From positions 434,001 through 498,000 of the forward strand of contig NZ_BQME02000002.1 of assembly GCF_022180385.2 (NCBI RefSeq): DNA of 64,000 nt, read 5' to 3'. Positions 43,270-53,110 of the stretch are shown in pieces. Source of the stretch: Paenibacillus sp. L3-i20. GTDB lineage: Bacteria > Bacillota > Bacilli > Paenibacillales > Paenibacillaceae. Made by a program: the position numbers and the translations under genes. The stretch's first letter is position 1; each line of letters begins with the position of its first letter. The notes beneath the pieces were generated by a model, which was given only the letters and a program-made list of their open reading frames with translations, was not told the DNA's origin and did not search any database.

Positions 43270-46000
43270 AGATAAGCTTCGCGTTTATGAGTATGCAAAG
43301 AACCTCAATATGAGCAGCAAGGAAATTATCACCATTCTTAAACGATTAAGCTTACCTGTTAACAACCATATGAGCGTTATGGAAAATGAAATGGTTCATA
43401 AGGTAGAGGGTTTCTTCCGGGATATAAAAGCTAATGCGGCGGCTAAACGTGCGCAAGAAAGCAGTGGAGCATCCGTATCGTCTGCTCCACCAGCGGTAAA
43501 TCGCCCGTCCGCAACTCAGCAACAGGCATCAACGACGAACAAAACTCAAGATAGACAGGGGACAATGAATTCCATTAATACGAAAACTCCACAATCAGAG
43601 CAACAAGGTGAGCAAAAGCCACAGCAAACACAAGCTACAACTCAAGCACCTGCACAAGCTTCAACACCTGCAGCTGCATCTTCAACAACAGCTTCATCTC
43701 AATCGACTCGTCCGGCGAGTCAAGGACAAGGTAATCGTCCTTCAGGTCAAGGTCAACAGGGAAGTCGTCCAGCTGGTCAAGGCAATCGTCCTTCAGGTGG
43801 TCAAGGTAATCGTCCGTCAGGTCAGGGCAGTAGCCGTCCGGCAGGTTCTTCATCAACTGGCGGTAACAGTCGTCCAGCTGGTTCTTCATCAACTGGTGGC
43901 AGCCGTCCAGGCGGCTTCTCACAAGGCGGCGGAAACAGACCGTCTGGTGGTCAAGGTCAAGGCGGCGGAGCAAATCGTGGTGGCCAAGGTAGCACAGGTT
44001 CTCGTCCTGCTCCAGCAGCTCAAGGTCAAAACCGTAGCTTTGAGTCCAGAGCAACTTCACCTCGTACTGGTTCAGACGATAGAAACGCAGCTAACAAAAA
44101 TGGCCGTAACAGCAACCAAGGCCAAAAGCGTTTTGAAGATGGACGTCCGGGTGGCGGCTATAAAGGTAACAATAACAATCGCGGCGGTAAAGGTCGCAAT
44201 GGTAAATACCAACAAAGTAATCAGCCTCCTCGTGAAAAAATCGACAACACGCCTAAGAAAATTATCGTTCGCGGTACTATGACGGTTGGCGAACTTGCGA
44301 AGTTGCTTCATAAAGATGCTTCCGAAGTTATCAAAAAGCTTCTATTCCTAGGCGTAATGGCAACAATCAATCAAGAAATTGATATGGATGCAATTATGTT
44401 GCTTGCAGGCGATTACGGAGTAGAGGTAGAAGTGAAAATTCCGATTGAAGAAGATTCCTTCGAAACTGTTGAAGAAACAGACGAGGAAGAGAACTTGAGC
44501 GTTCGTCCTCCAGTTGTTACGATTATGGGTCACGTCGATCATGGTAAAACAACATTGCTCGATGCTATTCGCCAAACGAATGTAACAGGCGGCGAAGCAG
44601 GCGGTATTACACAACATATCGGTGCATACCAAGTCGAAATTAATAGTAAGAAAATTACGTTCCTTGATACACCTGGTCACGAAGCGTTTACGCTTATGCG
44701 TGCTCGTGGTGCTCAAGTTACAGATATTACGATTATCGTTGTTGCTGCTGATGACGGCATTATGCCTCAAACGATAGAAGCAATCAACCATGCAAAAGCT
44801 GCAGGCGTACCAATCATTGTTGCTGTCAACAAAATTGATAAGCCAGCTGCTGATGTAGATAAAATTAAGCAAGAAATGACTAGCTACGAGCTAGTTCCGG
44901 AAGAGTGGGGCGGAGACACAATCTTCGTTGAAGTGTCCGCTAAGCAACGAATCGGCATCGAAGGTTTGCTTGAAATGATTCTTCTTGTTTCAGAAGTAAA
45001 CGAGTTTAAAGCGAACCCGAACAAACGTGCAAGAGCAACAGTAATCGAAGCTGAACTTGACAAAGGTAAAGGTCCAGTTGCACGTATTCTCGTTCAACAT
45101 GGAACACTTAAAGTTGGGGATGCTTTCGTAGCAGGAAATTGCTTTGGCCGTGTAAGAGCTATGGTCAATGACCGTGGCCGCCGTATGAAAGAAGCAGGTC
45201 CTTCCACTCCAGTTGAAATCACTGGTTTGACTGAAGTTCCACAAGCTGGCGATCCGTTTATGGTGTTTGAAGATGAGCGGAAAGCACGTGCTATTGCTGA
45301 TCGTCGTTCCATTAAACATCGTCAATCAGAAATCGGTGCAAATACTCGCGTTACTTTGGAAGATCTATTTACTCATATCAAAGATGGCGAAGTTAAAGAA
45401 CTGAACGTTATTATTAAAGCGGATGTTCAAGGTTCATCTGAAGCACTAAAAGGCTCTCTTGCGAAAATCGAAGTAGAAGGCGTACGTGTAAAAATCATCC
45501 ATAGCGGCGTTGGCGCAATTACGGAATCGGATATTATTCTTGCATCCGCTTCGAATGCTATTGTTATCGGATTTAACGTTCGTCCTGATCCTCAAGCAGA
45601 AGCAACTATCGGTCAAGAGAAGGTAGATGTACGTATGCACCGCATCATCTATAACGTAATCGATGAGATTGAGCAAGCGATGAAGGGTATGCTTGATCCG
45701 ATCTTCAAAGAAGTTGTTATCGGTCATGCTGAAGTTCGTAACGTATTTAAAGTTACGAAAGTTGGGGCAATTGCTGGTAGTATGATTATCGACGGTAAAA
45801 TTACTCGTGCAGCAGAAGCTCGTGTCGTTCGTGGTGGTATCGTCGTTTATACCGGTAAGATTGAGTCCTTGAAACGCTTTAAGGATGATGCTAAAGAAGT
45901 TTCCCAAGGTTACGAGTGTGGTATAACACTTGATCGCTTTAGTGATATTAAAGAGGGAGATATTATCGAAGCGTTCATCATGGAGACGGTAGAGAGGTGA
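43238..46000 (+). CDS. infB: Translation initiation factor IF-2
   Basis: IF-2 (920 aa) brings initiator tRNA to the 30S subunit. An N-terminal IF2-N helix pair ([20 protein letters not shown]) is followed by a very long disordered linker (about 65-330) rich in Gln, Gly, Ser, Arg and Pro, a second IF2-N unit ([20 protein letters not shown]), the GTPase domain with P-loop GHVDHGKT at 431-438, DTPGHE and NKID, and domains II-IV. The start is TTG 43238 with GGGGGTG upstream. Confidence 0.97.
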   Translation: MSNKQESKDNKDKLRVYEYAKNLNMSSKEIITILKRLSLPVNNHMSVMENEMVHKVEGFFRDIKANAAAKRAQESSGASVSSAPPAVNRPSATQQQASTTNKTQDRQGTMNSINTKTPQSEQQGEQKPQQTQATTQAPAQASTPAAASSTTASSQSTRPASQGQGNRPSGQGQQGSRPAGQGNRPSGGQGNRPSGQGSSRPAGSSSTGGNSRPAGSSSTGGSRPGGFSQGGGNRPSGGQGQGGGANRGGQGSTGSRPAPAAQGQNRSFESRATSPRTGSDDRNAANKNGRNSNQGQKRFEDGRPGGGYKGNNNNRGGKGRNGKYQQSNQPPREKIDNTPKKIIVRGTMTVGELAKLLHKDASEVIKKLLFLGVMATINQEIDMDAIMLLAGDYGVEVEVKIPIEEDSFETVEETDEEENLSVRPPVVTIMGHVDHGKTTLLDAIRQTNVTGGEAGGITQHIGAYQVEINSKKITFLDTPGHEAFTLMRARGAQVTDITIIVVAADDGIMPQTIEAINHAKAAGVPIIVAVNKIDKPAADVDKIKQEMTSYELVPEEWGGDTIFVEVSAKQRIGIEGLLEMILLVSEVNEFKANPNKRARATVIEAELDKGKGPVARILVQHGTLKVGDAFVAGNCFGRVRAMVNDRGRRMKEAGPSTPVEITGLTEVPQAGDPFMVFEDERKARAIADRRSIKHRQSEIGANTRVTLEDLFTHIKDGEVKELNVIIKADVQGSSEALKGSLAKIEVEGVRVKIIHSGVGAITESDIILASASNAIVIGFNVRPDPQAEATIGQEKVDVRMHRIIYNVIDEIEQAMKGMLDPIFKEVVIGHAEVRNVFKVTKVGAIAGSMIIDGKITRAAEARVVRGGIVVYTGKIESLKRFKDDAKEVSQGYECGITLDRFSDIKEGDIIEAFIMETVER
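43721..43990 (+). repeat. Degenerate G/Q/R/P/S repeats in the infB linker
   Basis: Repeated units reading [13 protein letters not shown] and SSSTGG occur in tandem over about 90 codons, with DNA elements such as ggtcaaggtaatcgtcc recurring. Repeats are in frame and imperfect. The composition also creates long spurious ORFs in other frames. Confidence 0.8.
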
Positions 46001-46007
46001 ATATAGC

Positions 46008-46364
46008 ATGGCAAAGATTCGTGTAGGAAGAGTAAGCGAACAAATTAAAAAAGAGCTGAGCCAAATTATTCAAATGGAGCTTAAAGATCCGCGTATCGGT
46101 TTTATTACTTTAACAGGTGTAGAAACGACCAGCGACTTATCGCAAGCTAAAGTTTATTTGAGTGTTCTTGGCAGCGACGAACAGAAGGAAGAAGCACTAA
46201 AAGCGCTAGCTCGCGCTAACGGCTTCCTTCGTTCTGAGCTAGGCAAACGTATGAAGCTTCGTCATACACCTGAGTTACTGTTCAAGTTTGACAACAGCAT
46301 TGAGTATGGAAGCCGAATCGAGTCGATTATCAGCGATATCAAAAGCAAGGATGACGTCAAGTGA
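46008..46364 (+). CDS. rbfA: Ribosome-binding factor A
   Basis: RbfA (118 aa) is a KH-fold factor for late 30S maturation and 16S 5' end processing. The N-terminal RVGRVSEQIKKELSQIIQME and the C-terminal LRHTPELLFKFDNSIEYGSR are family signatures. GAGGTG precedes ATG 46008, 7 bases after infB. It overlaps nrnA (GTGA). Confidence 0.97.
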   Translation: MAKIRVGRVSEQIKKELSQIIQMELKDPRIGFITLTGVETTSDLSQAKVYLSVLGSDEQKEEALKALARANGFLRSELGKRMKLRHTPELLFKFDNSIEYGSRIESIISDIKSKDDVK

Positions 46365-47350
46365 CGGCGCACGTCAACTATATAGAGCAACTAGATGAGG
46401 CATTGGACTTTATGAAGAACAATGCCTCATTCCTTGTTGTATCTCATGTGCAGCCGGATGGGGATGCCATTAGCTCAACAGTAGTCGTCAGTTGGCTGCT
46501 CGAGCGACTGGGGAAAAAGTCAGTGCTTGTGAACGAAAGCGAACTGCCTTCCAGATTGAGCTACTTGAATCACTTTGACCGTATCATATCCTTTAAAAGC
46601 GGACGGCCCGAGCTGACGTTCGATGCTGTAATTGCGATCGATTGCGCAGATTTCCGGAGAATCGGCGAAGTTGCTGACATCTTCCCAAATGACTGCAAGC
46701 TGCTTAATATCGATCATCACCCGACCAATAACGGATTTGGCACAGTGAATGTGATTCGGCCAGATGCGGCCGCTACAGTAGAAATACTGTATGACTTGAT
46801 CGAAAGAGCGGGACTTGAGCCGGATCTTAATTGTGCGAATGCTATCTACACCGGATTGTTAACGGACACCGGAGGATTTAGATATTCCAACACTAGTCCG
46901 AGAGTGATGCAGATTGCTTCAAATTTACTTGCGATAGGGGTTTCTGGCAATAAGCTTGCAGATATTTTGCTTGAGAAGATGACACTTGCAAAGCTTAAGC
47001 TATTGCAGATGGCACTTAGCAGGCTAACCTTTAGTGAAAATTTGGAAATCGGCTGGCTTTATATTGGCAAAGATGACATTAAGGATTGCGACGCTGTTCC
47101 TGATGATCTCGAAGGAATCGTTAACTATGCTCTCAACGTCGATGGGGTAGAGGTTGGAATTTTGTTTAAAGAAGCTAACGACGGCGCTATAAAAGCAAGT
47201 CTGCGTTCTGCAGGCAAGGCTGATGTAGCAGCTATTGCTCAATCATTCGGCGGCGGCGGACATGTTCGTGCGGCAGGTTGTAGACTTGAAGGTCCACTAC
47301 CTGAAGCGATAAAAGTACTCGTTGAAGCAGTAAGAAAGGCGTTGGTGTAG
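46361..47350 (+). CDS. nrnA: Bifunctional oligoribonuclease/pAp phosphatase NrnA
   Basis: NrnA (329 aa) degrades nano-RNAs and dephosphorylates pAp. It is a DHH/DHHA1 phosphoesterase: motif I HVQPDGDAISS (His29, Asp33, Asp35), Asp94 in AIDCADF, the DHH triad at 118-120 and C-terminal GGGGHVRAAGC for substrate binding. The start is GTG 46361, overlapping rbfA. It sits between rbfA and truB, as in B. subtilis. Confidence 0.96.
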   Translation: MTAHVNYIEQLDEALDFMKNNASFLVVSHVQPDGDAISSTVVVSWLLERLGKKSVLVNESELPSRLSYLNHFDRIISFKSGRPELTFDAVIAIDCADFRRIGEVADIFPNDCKLLNIDHHPTNNGFGTVNVIRPDAAATVEILYDLIERAGLEPDLNCANAIYTGLLTDTGGFRYSNTSPRVMQIASNLLAIGVSGNKLADILLEKMTLAKLKLLQMALSRLTFSENLEIGWLYIGKDDIKDCDAVPDDLEGIVNYALNVDGVEVGILFKEANDGAIKASLRSAGKADVAAIAQSFGGGGHVRAAGCRLEGPLPEAIKVLVEAVRKALV

Positions 47351-47353
47351 CAA

Positions 47354-48265
47354 ATGGACGGCATTTTGGCAGTTTGGAAGCCTGAAGGCTGGACTTCCCA
47401 TGATGTAGTAGCAAAAGTGAGACGGCTGCTTAAGATGAAGCGAATCGGGCATACGGGTACGCTTGATCCTATGGTAACCGGAGTACTTCCACTCTGTTTG
47501 GGACGGTCAACGCGAGTTGTGGAATATGTTCAGGAGCGGCCAAAAGCTTATGAAGCAGTTCTAAAGCTTGGTATTGCAACGGACACTGAAGATATGACTG
47601 GTGAAGTTATTGATCGTCAGCCTGTTGGCACGATAACTGAAGCAGAAATTAAAGCTGTTCTAGAGCGGTTCGTTGGCAACATCGAACAGGTTCCTCCAAT
47701 GTTCTCGGCACTAAAGATAGACGGTAAACGTTTATATGAACTGGCTAGAGAAGGTAAGACGGTTGAGCGGAAATCTAGAACGGTAACGATACATGAAATT
47801 AAATTGCTTAAAGTGAACCTTGAGCTTGATGAGCCGGAAATTACGTTTTCGGCTGTATGCTCCAAAGGAACCTATATACGTACTTTATGTGTTGATATCG
47901 GTAAAGCTCTTGGGCTTCCTGCAACTATGGCTAAGCTCACTCGGACAATGTCGGGTGGGATTGAGACAGAGAGTTGTCTGACACTTGCTCAGATTGAAGA
48001 ACTACTTCAAGAAGGTAAGCTTGAGGAACATTTGATAGCAGCGGATGAAGCGATCACGCATATTGACAAAGCTCATGTTTCATCTTCAACGGCAGTGCAA
48101 GTGCTTCGCGGACAAAAGGTGCCTTTGTCTCAAGCAACGCTTGAGTCTGGCGATTGGAAACAAGGCAGATTACTCCGTATATACGATTCATCACAACTGT
48201 TTCTTGGCATATTCCAGTCGGATGTCGAAGGAATGCTGCTGAGACCAGTTAAAGTATTTAACTAA
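47354..48265 (+). CDS. truB: tRNA pseudouridine(55) synthase TruB
   Basis: TruB (303 aa) converts U55 of tRNAs to pseudouridine. The catalytic Asp38 lies in GHTGTLDPMVTGVLPL; GILAVWKPEGWTSHDVV at the N-terminus and SKGTYIRTLCVDIGKALG are also typical. It starts 3 bases after nrnA. The C-terminal PUA-like part is short, as in Gram-positive members. Confidence 0.97.
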   Translation: MDGILAVWKPEGWTSHDVVAKVRRLLKMKRIGHTGTLDPMVTGVLPLCLGRSTRVVEYVQERPKAYEAVLKLGIATDTEDMTGEVIDRQPVGTITEAEIKAVLERFVGNIEQVPPMFSALKIDGKRLYELAREGKTVERKSRTVTIHEIKLLKVNLELDEPEITFSAVCSKGTYIRTLCVDIGKALGLPATMAKLTRTMSGGIETESCLTLAQIEELLQEGKLEEHLIAADEAITHIDKAHVSSSTAVQVLRGQKVPLSQATLESGDWKQGRLLRIYDSSQLFLGIFQSDVEGMLLRPVKVFN

Positions 48266-48305
48266 AGCTATCTAAAGTTTATCTAGAAATGCAGGTGTGT
48301 CAGCG

Positions 48306-49253
48306 GTGGAAATTATTCCTTTATCTTATCCTTTATTGAATGCAACAACGTTATCACTGGCTAAGCCGATTTCCATAGCGATCGGTCATTTTGACGGCGT
48401 GCACAGAGGACATCAGAACGTCGTGAACGAAGCAATTTCTTTTGCTAAAGACACGGACATGCTCTCTGCGGTATTGACCTTCGCTCCTCATCCTAAGGAA
48501 GTTCTTGGACATGGTGATCAATACTATAGTTGTTTAACTCCTTTTCAGAAAAAGATGGATTTGTTTGCCCAATTAGGTGTTGATATTGTATTCGTCATGC
48601 AATTTGATTTAACATTTGCAGCAATGCTACCTAATGAATTTGTTGATGAAGTACTTCGACCGCTAGGAGTAAAACATGCGGTAATCGGCTTTGACTTTAC
48701 ATTCGGAAGTAAAGGGCTAGGAAATGCAGAAGTACTTCGTGAGTTGGGCAAGCCGGACATTGCAGTGTCAATCATAGAGCCGTTGTTCGAAGATGGCACT
48801 AAAGTAAGCAGCACCTACACAAGAGATTCGCTCGAACAGGGAAATCTTGAGATGGTGAGCTTATTGCTTGGTCGATCATATGAAGTCGTTGGAACTGTCG
48901 TGCACGGTGATGGACGGGGAAGAACGATCGGTTTTCCTACAGCGAACCTAGAGCTTCATGATCGGTATGTTTCACCTCGTTTAGGTGTCTATGCAGTAAT
49001 AGCTTGGATTGACGGAATTCCTCATGGCGGCGTATTAAATCATGGTATGAAGCCTACCTTCAATAAAGCAGATGTTAAGCCAGTAATGGAAGCACATTTG
49101 TTTAATTTTGATGAGGATATTTACGGCAAAGAAATGAAGGTCCAATTTATAGCTTTCATTAGGCCAGAGCAGAAGTTTAATGCTATTGCTGACTTAATTG
49201 CACAAATCGCGGCTGATTCTGCGACAGCCAAGGAGCTGTTGGGGGAGCTTTAG
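48306..49253 (+). CDS. ribF: Riboflavin kinase/FAD synthetase RibF
   Basis: RibF (315 aa) makes FMN and FAD from riboflavin. The N-terminal nucleotidyltransferase domain has AIGHFDGVHRGHQNVV and GFDFTFGSKGLGN; the C-terminal flavokinase domain has GDGRGRTIGFPTANLEL and GVLNHGMKPTF. I prefer GTG 48306, which has AGGTG 8 bases upstream; the in-frame GTG 48297 is too close to that site. It ends the rimP operon; no strong terminator follows. Confidence 0.94.
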   Translation: MEIIPLSYPLLNATTLSLAKPISIAIGHFDGVHRGHQNVVNEAISFAKDTDMLSAVLTFAPHPKEVLGHGDQYYSCLTPFQKKMDLFAQLGVDIVFVMQFDLTFAAMLPNEFVDEVLRPLGVKHAVIGFDFTFGSKGLGNAEVLRELGKPDIAVSIIEPLFEDGTKVSSTYTRDSLEQGNLEMVSLLLGRSYEVVGTVVHGDGRGRTIGFPTANLELHDRYVSPRLGVYAVIAWIDGIPHGGVLNHGMKPTFNKADVKPVMEAHLFNFDEDIYGKEMKVQFIAFIRPEQKFNAIADLIAQIAADSATAKELLGEL

Positions 49254-49263
49254 TTCGTCCTTC

Positions 49264-49293
49264 TCGACAAGGTACTATCCCGTATGCTATACT
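49264..49293 (+). promoter_or_regulatory. Candidate sigma-A promoter for rpsO
   Basis: TCGACA (49264-49269), 18-base spacer, TATACT (49288-49293): five of six matches in each box. It would give an rpsO leader of about 125 bases. Confidence 0.55.
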
Positions 49294-49426
49294 ATAAAAC
49301 GTTGTGATGGACATTTGCTTTCTTAGGAAGTAAACATACATTCACAAACTTAACCTTAGCTTGGTTGTCCGATCAGAGTGTCGGTTTCGAGGCTAATGGC
49401 GATTATTATGAAGGAGTTGGAGAATA

Positions 49427-49696
49427 ATGGCAATTACTCAAGAACGTAAACATGAGCTTATCGATACTCACAAAACTCACGCAAGTGATACGGGGTCTCC
49501 AGAAGTTCAAGTTGCTATCCTTACGGAAAACATCGTTAACTTGACTCAACATCTACGGGAGCACAAGAAAGATCACCATTCCCGTCGTGGTTTGCTCAAG
49601 ATGGTCGGTCAACGCCGTAAGCTACTTGCTTACTTGAAAAACAAAGACGTTAGACGTTACAGCGCATTGATCGAAAAACTCGGCCTACGCCGTTAA
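49427..49696 (+). CDS. rpsO: 30S ribosomal protein S15
   Basis: S15 (89 aa) binds the central domain of 16S rRNA. Standard length and motifs: [39 protein letters not shown] and the C-terminal [26 protein letters not shown] precedes ATG 49427. A terminator-like hairpin separates it from pnp. Confidence 0.98.
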   Translation: MAITQERKHELIDTHKTHASDTGSPEVQVAILTENIVNLTQHLREHKKDHHSRRGLLKMVGQRRKLLAYLKNKDVRRYSALIEKLGLRR

Positions 49697-49708
49697 ACAT
49701 GCGTCATG

Positions 49709-49770
49709 AAAAGCAACCTGATGATCTCGCCATCCGGAAAAACTGGATATGGGGACTCGGGTTGCTTTTT
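49709..49770 (+). terminator. Terminator-like structure between rpsO and pnp
   Basis: AAAAGCAACC (49709-49718) pairs with GGTTGCTTTT (49760-49769), enclosing a second possible stem around CCATCC/GGATATGG. The 3' arm runs into TTTTT. pnp starts only 24 bases later with no promoter in between. Confidence 0.8.
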
Positions 49771-49794
49771 GTAATAGGAAAAGGAGGGACTTAA

Positions 49795-51897
49795 ATGATT
49801 CATCGTATTGAAACGACGTTAGGCGGAAGACCACTTATTATAGAGACAGGCCGTCTAGCTAAACAAGCGAACGCATCTGTAACAGTTCGTTACGGCGAAA
49901 CGGTTATATTGTGTACAGTTACTGCATCTTCGGGTCCAAAGGATTTGGATTTCTTCCCGCTTACAGTCAACTATGAAGAACGCATGTATGCAGTTGGTAA
50001 AATTCCTGGCGGCTTCATTAAGCGTGAAGGAAGACCAAGTGAAAAAGCGATTCTTTCCAGCCGCCTTACAGACAGACCGATTCGTCCATTGTTCCCGGAA
50101 GGCTTCCGTAATGATGTTCAAATCGCTAATATCGTAATGAGCGTGGATCAAGATTGTTCACCTGAAATCGCTGCAATGATCGGTACTTCTGCTGCACTAT
50201 CGATTTCAGATGTACCTTTTAGTGGTCCGATTGGTGGAGTTATCGTTGGCCGTGTTAATGGCGAATTCGTTATTAACCCAACCGTGGAGCAAACGGAAGC
50301 AACTGATATTTTCGTTGTAGTCTCTGGTACAAAAGATGCAATTATGATGGTTGAAGCGGAAGCTAACGAAGTTTCTGAATCCGTTATTCTTGAAGCAATT
50401 ATGTTTGGTCATGATGCAATTAAAGGCATCGTAGCAAAAATTGAAGAGCTTCAAGCAGTAGCTGGTAAAGAGAAAATGGAAGTTAAGCTACATACCGTAA
50501 ACGAAATCGTTAATGGTGATGTTCGTGCTTTCGCGTCTGCTCGCTTGGTAGAAGCGATTAAAGTTCAAGAAAAGCATGCCCGTCAAGAAGCTATCGACGC
50601 TGTGAACAGTGATGCTGTTACACATTTCGAAGAGCAATATGCGGAAACGCCGGAACTGATCGGTGATGTTAAGGAAGTATTGTATGATATCGTGAAGGAA
50701 GAGGTTCGTCGCCTTATTTCTCATGATAAAGTACGCCCAGATGGACGAGCTTTGGAAGAGATTCGTGCAATTGATTGTGATGTTGCGCTATTGCCGCGTA
50801 CTCACGGATCAGGTCTGTTTACACGTGGTCAAACTCAAGCACTCAGCATCTGTACGCTTGGCGCAATGGGCGATGTTCAAATTTTGGATGGCGTTTCGCC
50901 GGAAGAAACAAAACGTTTCATGCACCATTATAACTTCCCACCATTCAGCGTTGGTGAAGCGCGTCCATTACGTCCTCCAGGCCGCAGAGAAATTGGTCAC
51001 GGTGCACTTGGAGAGCGTGCGTTGTCGAAGGTTATTCCTTCTGAAGCTGATTTCCCTTACGCAATCCGCCTTGTATCAGAAGTGCTGGAATCAAACGGTT
51101 CCTCATCCCAAGCTAGTATTTGCGCAAGCACGCTTGCTTTGATGGATGCGGGCGTTCCGATTAAAGCACCAGTTGCAGGTATCGCAATGGGATTGATAAA
51201 AGACGGCGACCATTTCGCTATTTTGTCTGATATTCAAGGTATGGAAGATCACCTCGGCGATATGGACTTTAAAGTTGCAGGTACTGCTGAAGGCGTAACT
51301 GCGATTCAAATGGACATCAAGATCGAGGGCATCAACCGTGAAATCTTGGAGCAAGCATTAGAGCAAGCGCGTCAAGGACGGATCCACATTTTGGGCAAAA
51401 TGCTTGAAGTGATGACTACACCTCGTACGAACCTGTCTAAATACGCACCTAAAATTTTGACTCTTCGCATCAATCCGGACAAAATCCGTGATGTTATCGG
51501 CGCAGGCGGCAAAATTATTAACAAAATCATCGAGGAAACTGGCGTGAAAATCGATATCGAGCAAGATGGTATGGTATTTATCGCATCTTCCAACGAAGAG
51601 ATGAACCAAAAAGCAAAAGCGATTATCGAAGGAATCGTGAAGGAAGTTGTCATCGGAGAGATTTATCTTGGTACGGTGAAACGCATTGAGAAGTTTGGCG
51701 TGTTCGTAGAGATCTTGCCTAATAAAGACGGTCTTGTTCATATTTCACAACTATCTGCGGATAGAGTTGCTAAATGTGAAGACGTCGTTAGTATTGGTGA
51801 TCAAATTACGGTTAAAGTAACGGAGATTGACCAGCAGGGCAGAATTAATTTGTCACGCAAAGTACTCCTTACTCCAGACGTTCCAGCACAATCCTAA
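49795..51897 (+). CDS. pnp: Polyribonucleotide nucleotidyltransferase (PNPase)
   Basis: PNPase (700 aa) degrades RNA from the 3' end using phosphate. Two RNase PH domains (first about 1-140; second with [20 protein letters not shown], the catalytic core), an alpha-helical linker, then KH ([20 protein letters not shown]) and S1 ([18 protein letters not shown]) domains. AAAGGAGGG precedes ATG 49795. A terminator lies about 30 bases downstream. Confidence 0.98.
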   Translation: MIHRIETTLGGRPLIIETGRLAKQANASVTVRYGETVILCTVTASSGPKDLDFFPLTVNYEERMYAVGKIPGGFIKREGRPSEKAILSSRLTDRPIRPLFPEGFRNDVQIANIVMSVDQDCSPEIAAMIGTSAALSISDVPFSGPIGGVIVGRVNGEFVINPTVEQTEATDIFVVVSGTKDAIMMVEAEANEVSESVILEAIMFGHDAIKGIVAKIEELQAVAGKEKMEVKLHTVNEIVNGDVRAFASARLVEAIKVQEKHARQEAIDAVNSDAVTHFEEQYAETPELIGDVKEVLYDIVKEEVRRLISHDKVRPDGRALEEIRAIDCDVALLPRTHGSGLFTRGQTQALSICTLGAMGDVQILDGVSPEETKRFMHHYNFPPFSVGEARPLRPPGRREIGHGALGERALSKVIPSEADFPYAIRLVSEVLESNGSSSQASICASTLALMDAGVPIKAPVAGIAMGLIKDGDHFAILSDIQGMEDHLGDMDFKVAGTAEGVTAIQMDIKIEGINREILEQALEQARQGRIHILGKMLEVMTTPRTNLSKYAPKILTLRINPDKIRDVIGAGGKIINKIIEETGVKIDIEQDGMVFIASSNEEMNQKAKAIIEGIVKEVVIGEIYLGTVKRIEKFGVFVEILPNKDGLVHISQLSADRVAKCEDVVSIGDQITVKVTEIDQQGRINLSRKVLLTPDVPAQS

Positions 51898-51925
51898 TAA
51901 GTTCGCTACAACTTAAGACATTACC

Positions 51926-51962
51926 AAAGAGTCAGAGTTTATCTGTCTCTTTTTGTTTTTTT
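51926..51962 (+). terminator. Rho-independent terminator after pnp
   Basis: AAAGAG-T-CAGA (51926-51936), loop GTTTA, TCTG-T-CTCTTT (51942-51952), then TTGTTTTTTT. One T-T mismatch in an otherwise perfect stem with a long T-rich tail. Confidence 0.85.
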
Positions 51963-51965
51963 GGC

Positions 51966-51995
51966 GACATAATCTTGTCCATCCCATCATACATT
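51966..51995 (+). promoter_or_regulatory. Candidate sigma-E (mother-cell) promoter for ylxY
   Basis: GACATAAT (51966-51973), 14-base spacer, CATACATT (51988-51995). This resembles the Bacillus sigma-E consensus (GKMATATT and CATACAMT) at 6 of 8 and 7 of 8 positions with normal spacing. It lies about 70 bases before the ylxY start. Confidence 0.45.
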
Positions 51996-52063
51996 GCTTC
52001 ATAAGCGCATGATTACGTTCAGCTTCATACCGTCATGCGACTGGCAGATTTGGGGTGGAACAC

Positions 52064-53071
52064 ATGAAGATAAAGAAAGCCGCTCTTATTGCGGCAACGA
52101 TGCTAATGATGCTTGTTTTTATCAAAATGAACGGTGATGTAAGCAACTTTATATCGACAGTAAAAGCCGGTGATGCTATCGCGGTTTTTAGCGGAGGACA
52201 TCCTTTAACGGATCATGAAAAGAAGGAACTGTACGACGCTATTGTTGCGGAAGCAGAATCAAAATCAATACCGCCGGTAGATGCTAGAATCGATCGTATA
52301 TGGCGCGCGATACCTGGTTATAATGGACTGGTTGTTGATATCGAAAAAACGTACAATGCTGCACTTCGATCACCAGGTGCTGATGCGATTCCTTATCGTT
52401 ACAAAGAAATTGAACCGCAAATTAAACTTGAACAATTAGGACCTCAACCGATTTATCGAGGCAATCCCAATAAGAGCATGATTTCACTTATGATTAATGT
52501 TGCTTGGGGTAACGAATATATTGATCCAATATTAATAACATTGGAGGAAAAAGGCGTAAAAGCGACCTTTTTTCTAGATGGCAGCTGGCTCAAAAAAAAT
52601 GTGGACATAGCAAAGAAAATACAAGAAGCAGGTCATGAGATGTCCAATCATGCATACTCTCATCCTGATATGAGCAATTTGGGACATACGGAACAGTATA
52701 ACCAAATTGCCAAAACAGAAGATCTGCTCAAGCAATTATTAAATGTTGAAAATAAATGGTTTGCTCCTCCATCAGGATCATTCAATGCAGCAACGCTACA
52801 AATTGCTAGAGAGCAAGGTTTGCAAACGGTACTCTGGACAATCGATACGGTTGATTGGAGGAAACCTCCTGCTGCATCTGTTATTCGCAAAATATCTGCG
52901 AAGTTAGAGCCAGGGGCACTCATACTTATGCATCCTACCGCTACAACTCGTGATGCTTTAGCTGGAATGATAGATAGTGCGAAGACAAAGGGCTATGTAA
53001 TTGGGACGGTAAGCGAGACGCTTTCGTCTGAACGGATCGCCCCCCTTGTTGAGGGAGCAAACGTATTCTGA
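52064..53071 (+). CDS. ylxY: YlxY-type polysaccharide deacetylase-like sporulation protein
   Basis: The 335-residue protein has an N-terminal signal anchor (about residues 5-23), a lead region, and a NodB-fold domain (about 138-320). Motif 2 (NHAYSHPDM), motif 3 (WFAPPSGSFN), motif 4 (TIDTVDW) and motif 5 (LILMHPT) are recognisable. Motif 1, normally TFDDG, reads MINVAWGNEY at about 143-152, so the catalytic and metal-binding aspartates are missing. Activity is therefore doubtful or altered. YlxY of B. subtilis, at the same place, shares this layout. ATG 52064 has GGGGTGG upstream. Confidence 0.88.
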   Translation: MKIKKAALIAATMLMMLVFIKMNGDVSNFISTVKAGDAIAVFSGGHPLTDHEKKELYDAIVAEAESKSIPPVDARIDRIWRAIPGYNGLVVDIEKTYNAALRSPGADAIPYRYKEIEPQIKLEQLGPQPIYRGNPNKSMISLMINVAWGNEYIDPILITLEEKGVKATFFLDGSWLKKNVDIAKKIQEAGHEMSNHAYSHPDMSNLGHTEQYNQIAKTEDLLKQLLNVENKWFAPPSGSFNAATLQIAREQGLQTVLWTIDTVDWRKPPAASVIRKISAKLEPGALILMHPTATTRDALAGMIDSAKTKGYVIGTVSETLSSERIAPLVEGANVF

Positions 53072-53110
53072 TATAGTGATATCATTCATGTTTAATTAGG
53101 AGGACGCTTT

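Noticed and set aside
43721-43990. Repeated DNA that could look like a CRISPR array
   Set aside because: Repeats are short, imperfect, in frame with infB and not separated by unique spacers; no cas genes are present.
43608-44282. Long Gln/Val/Leu-rich ORF (+ strand, other frame) inside infB, and a Leu/Asp-rich one on the minus strand (43635-44060)
   Set aside because: Both are shadows of the repetitive IF-2 linker: low-complexity composition, no ribosome binding site, and the infB frame is clearly the coding one.
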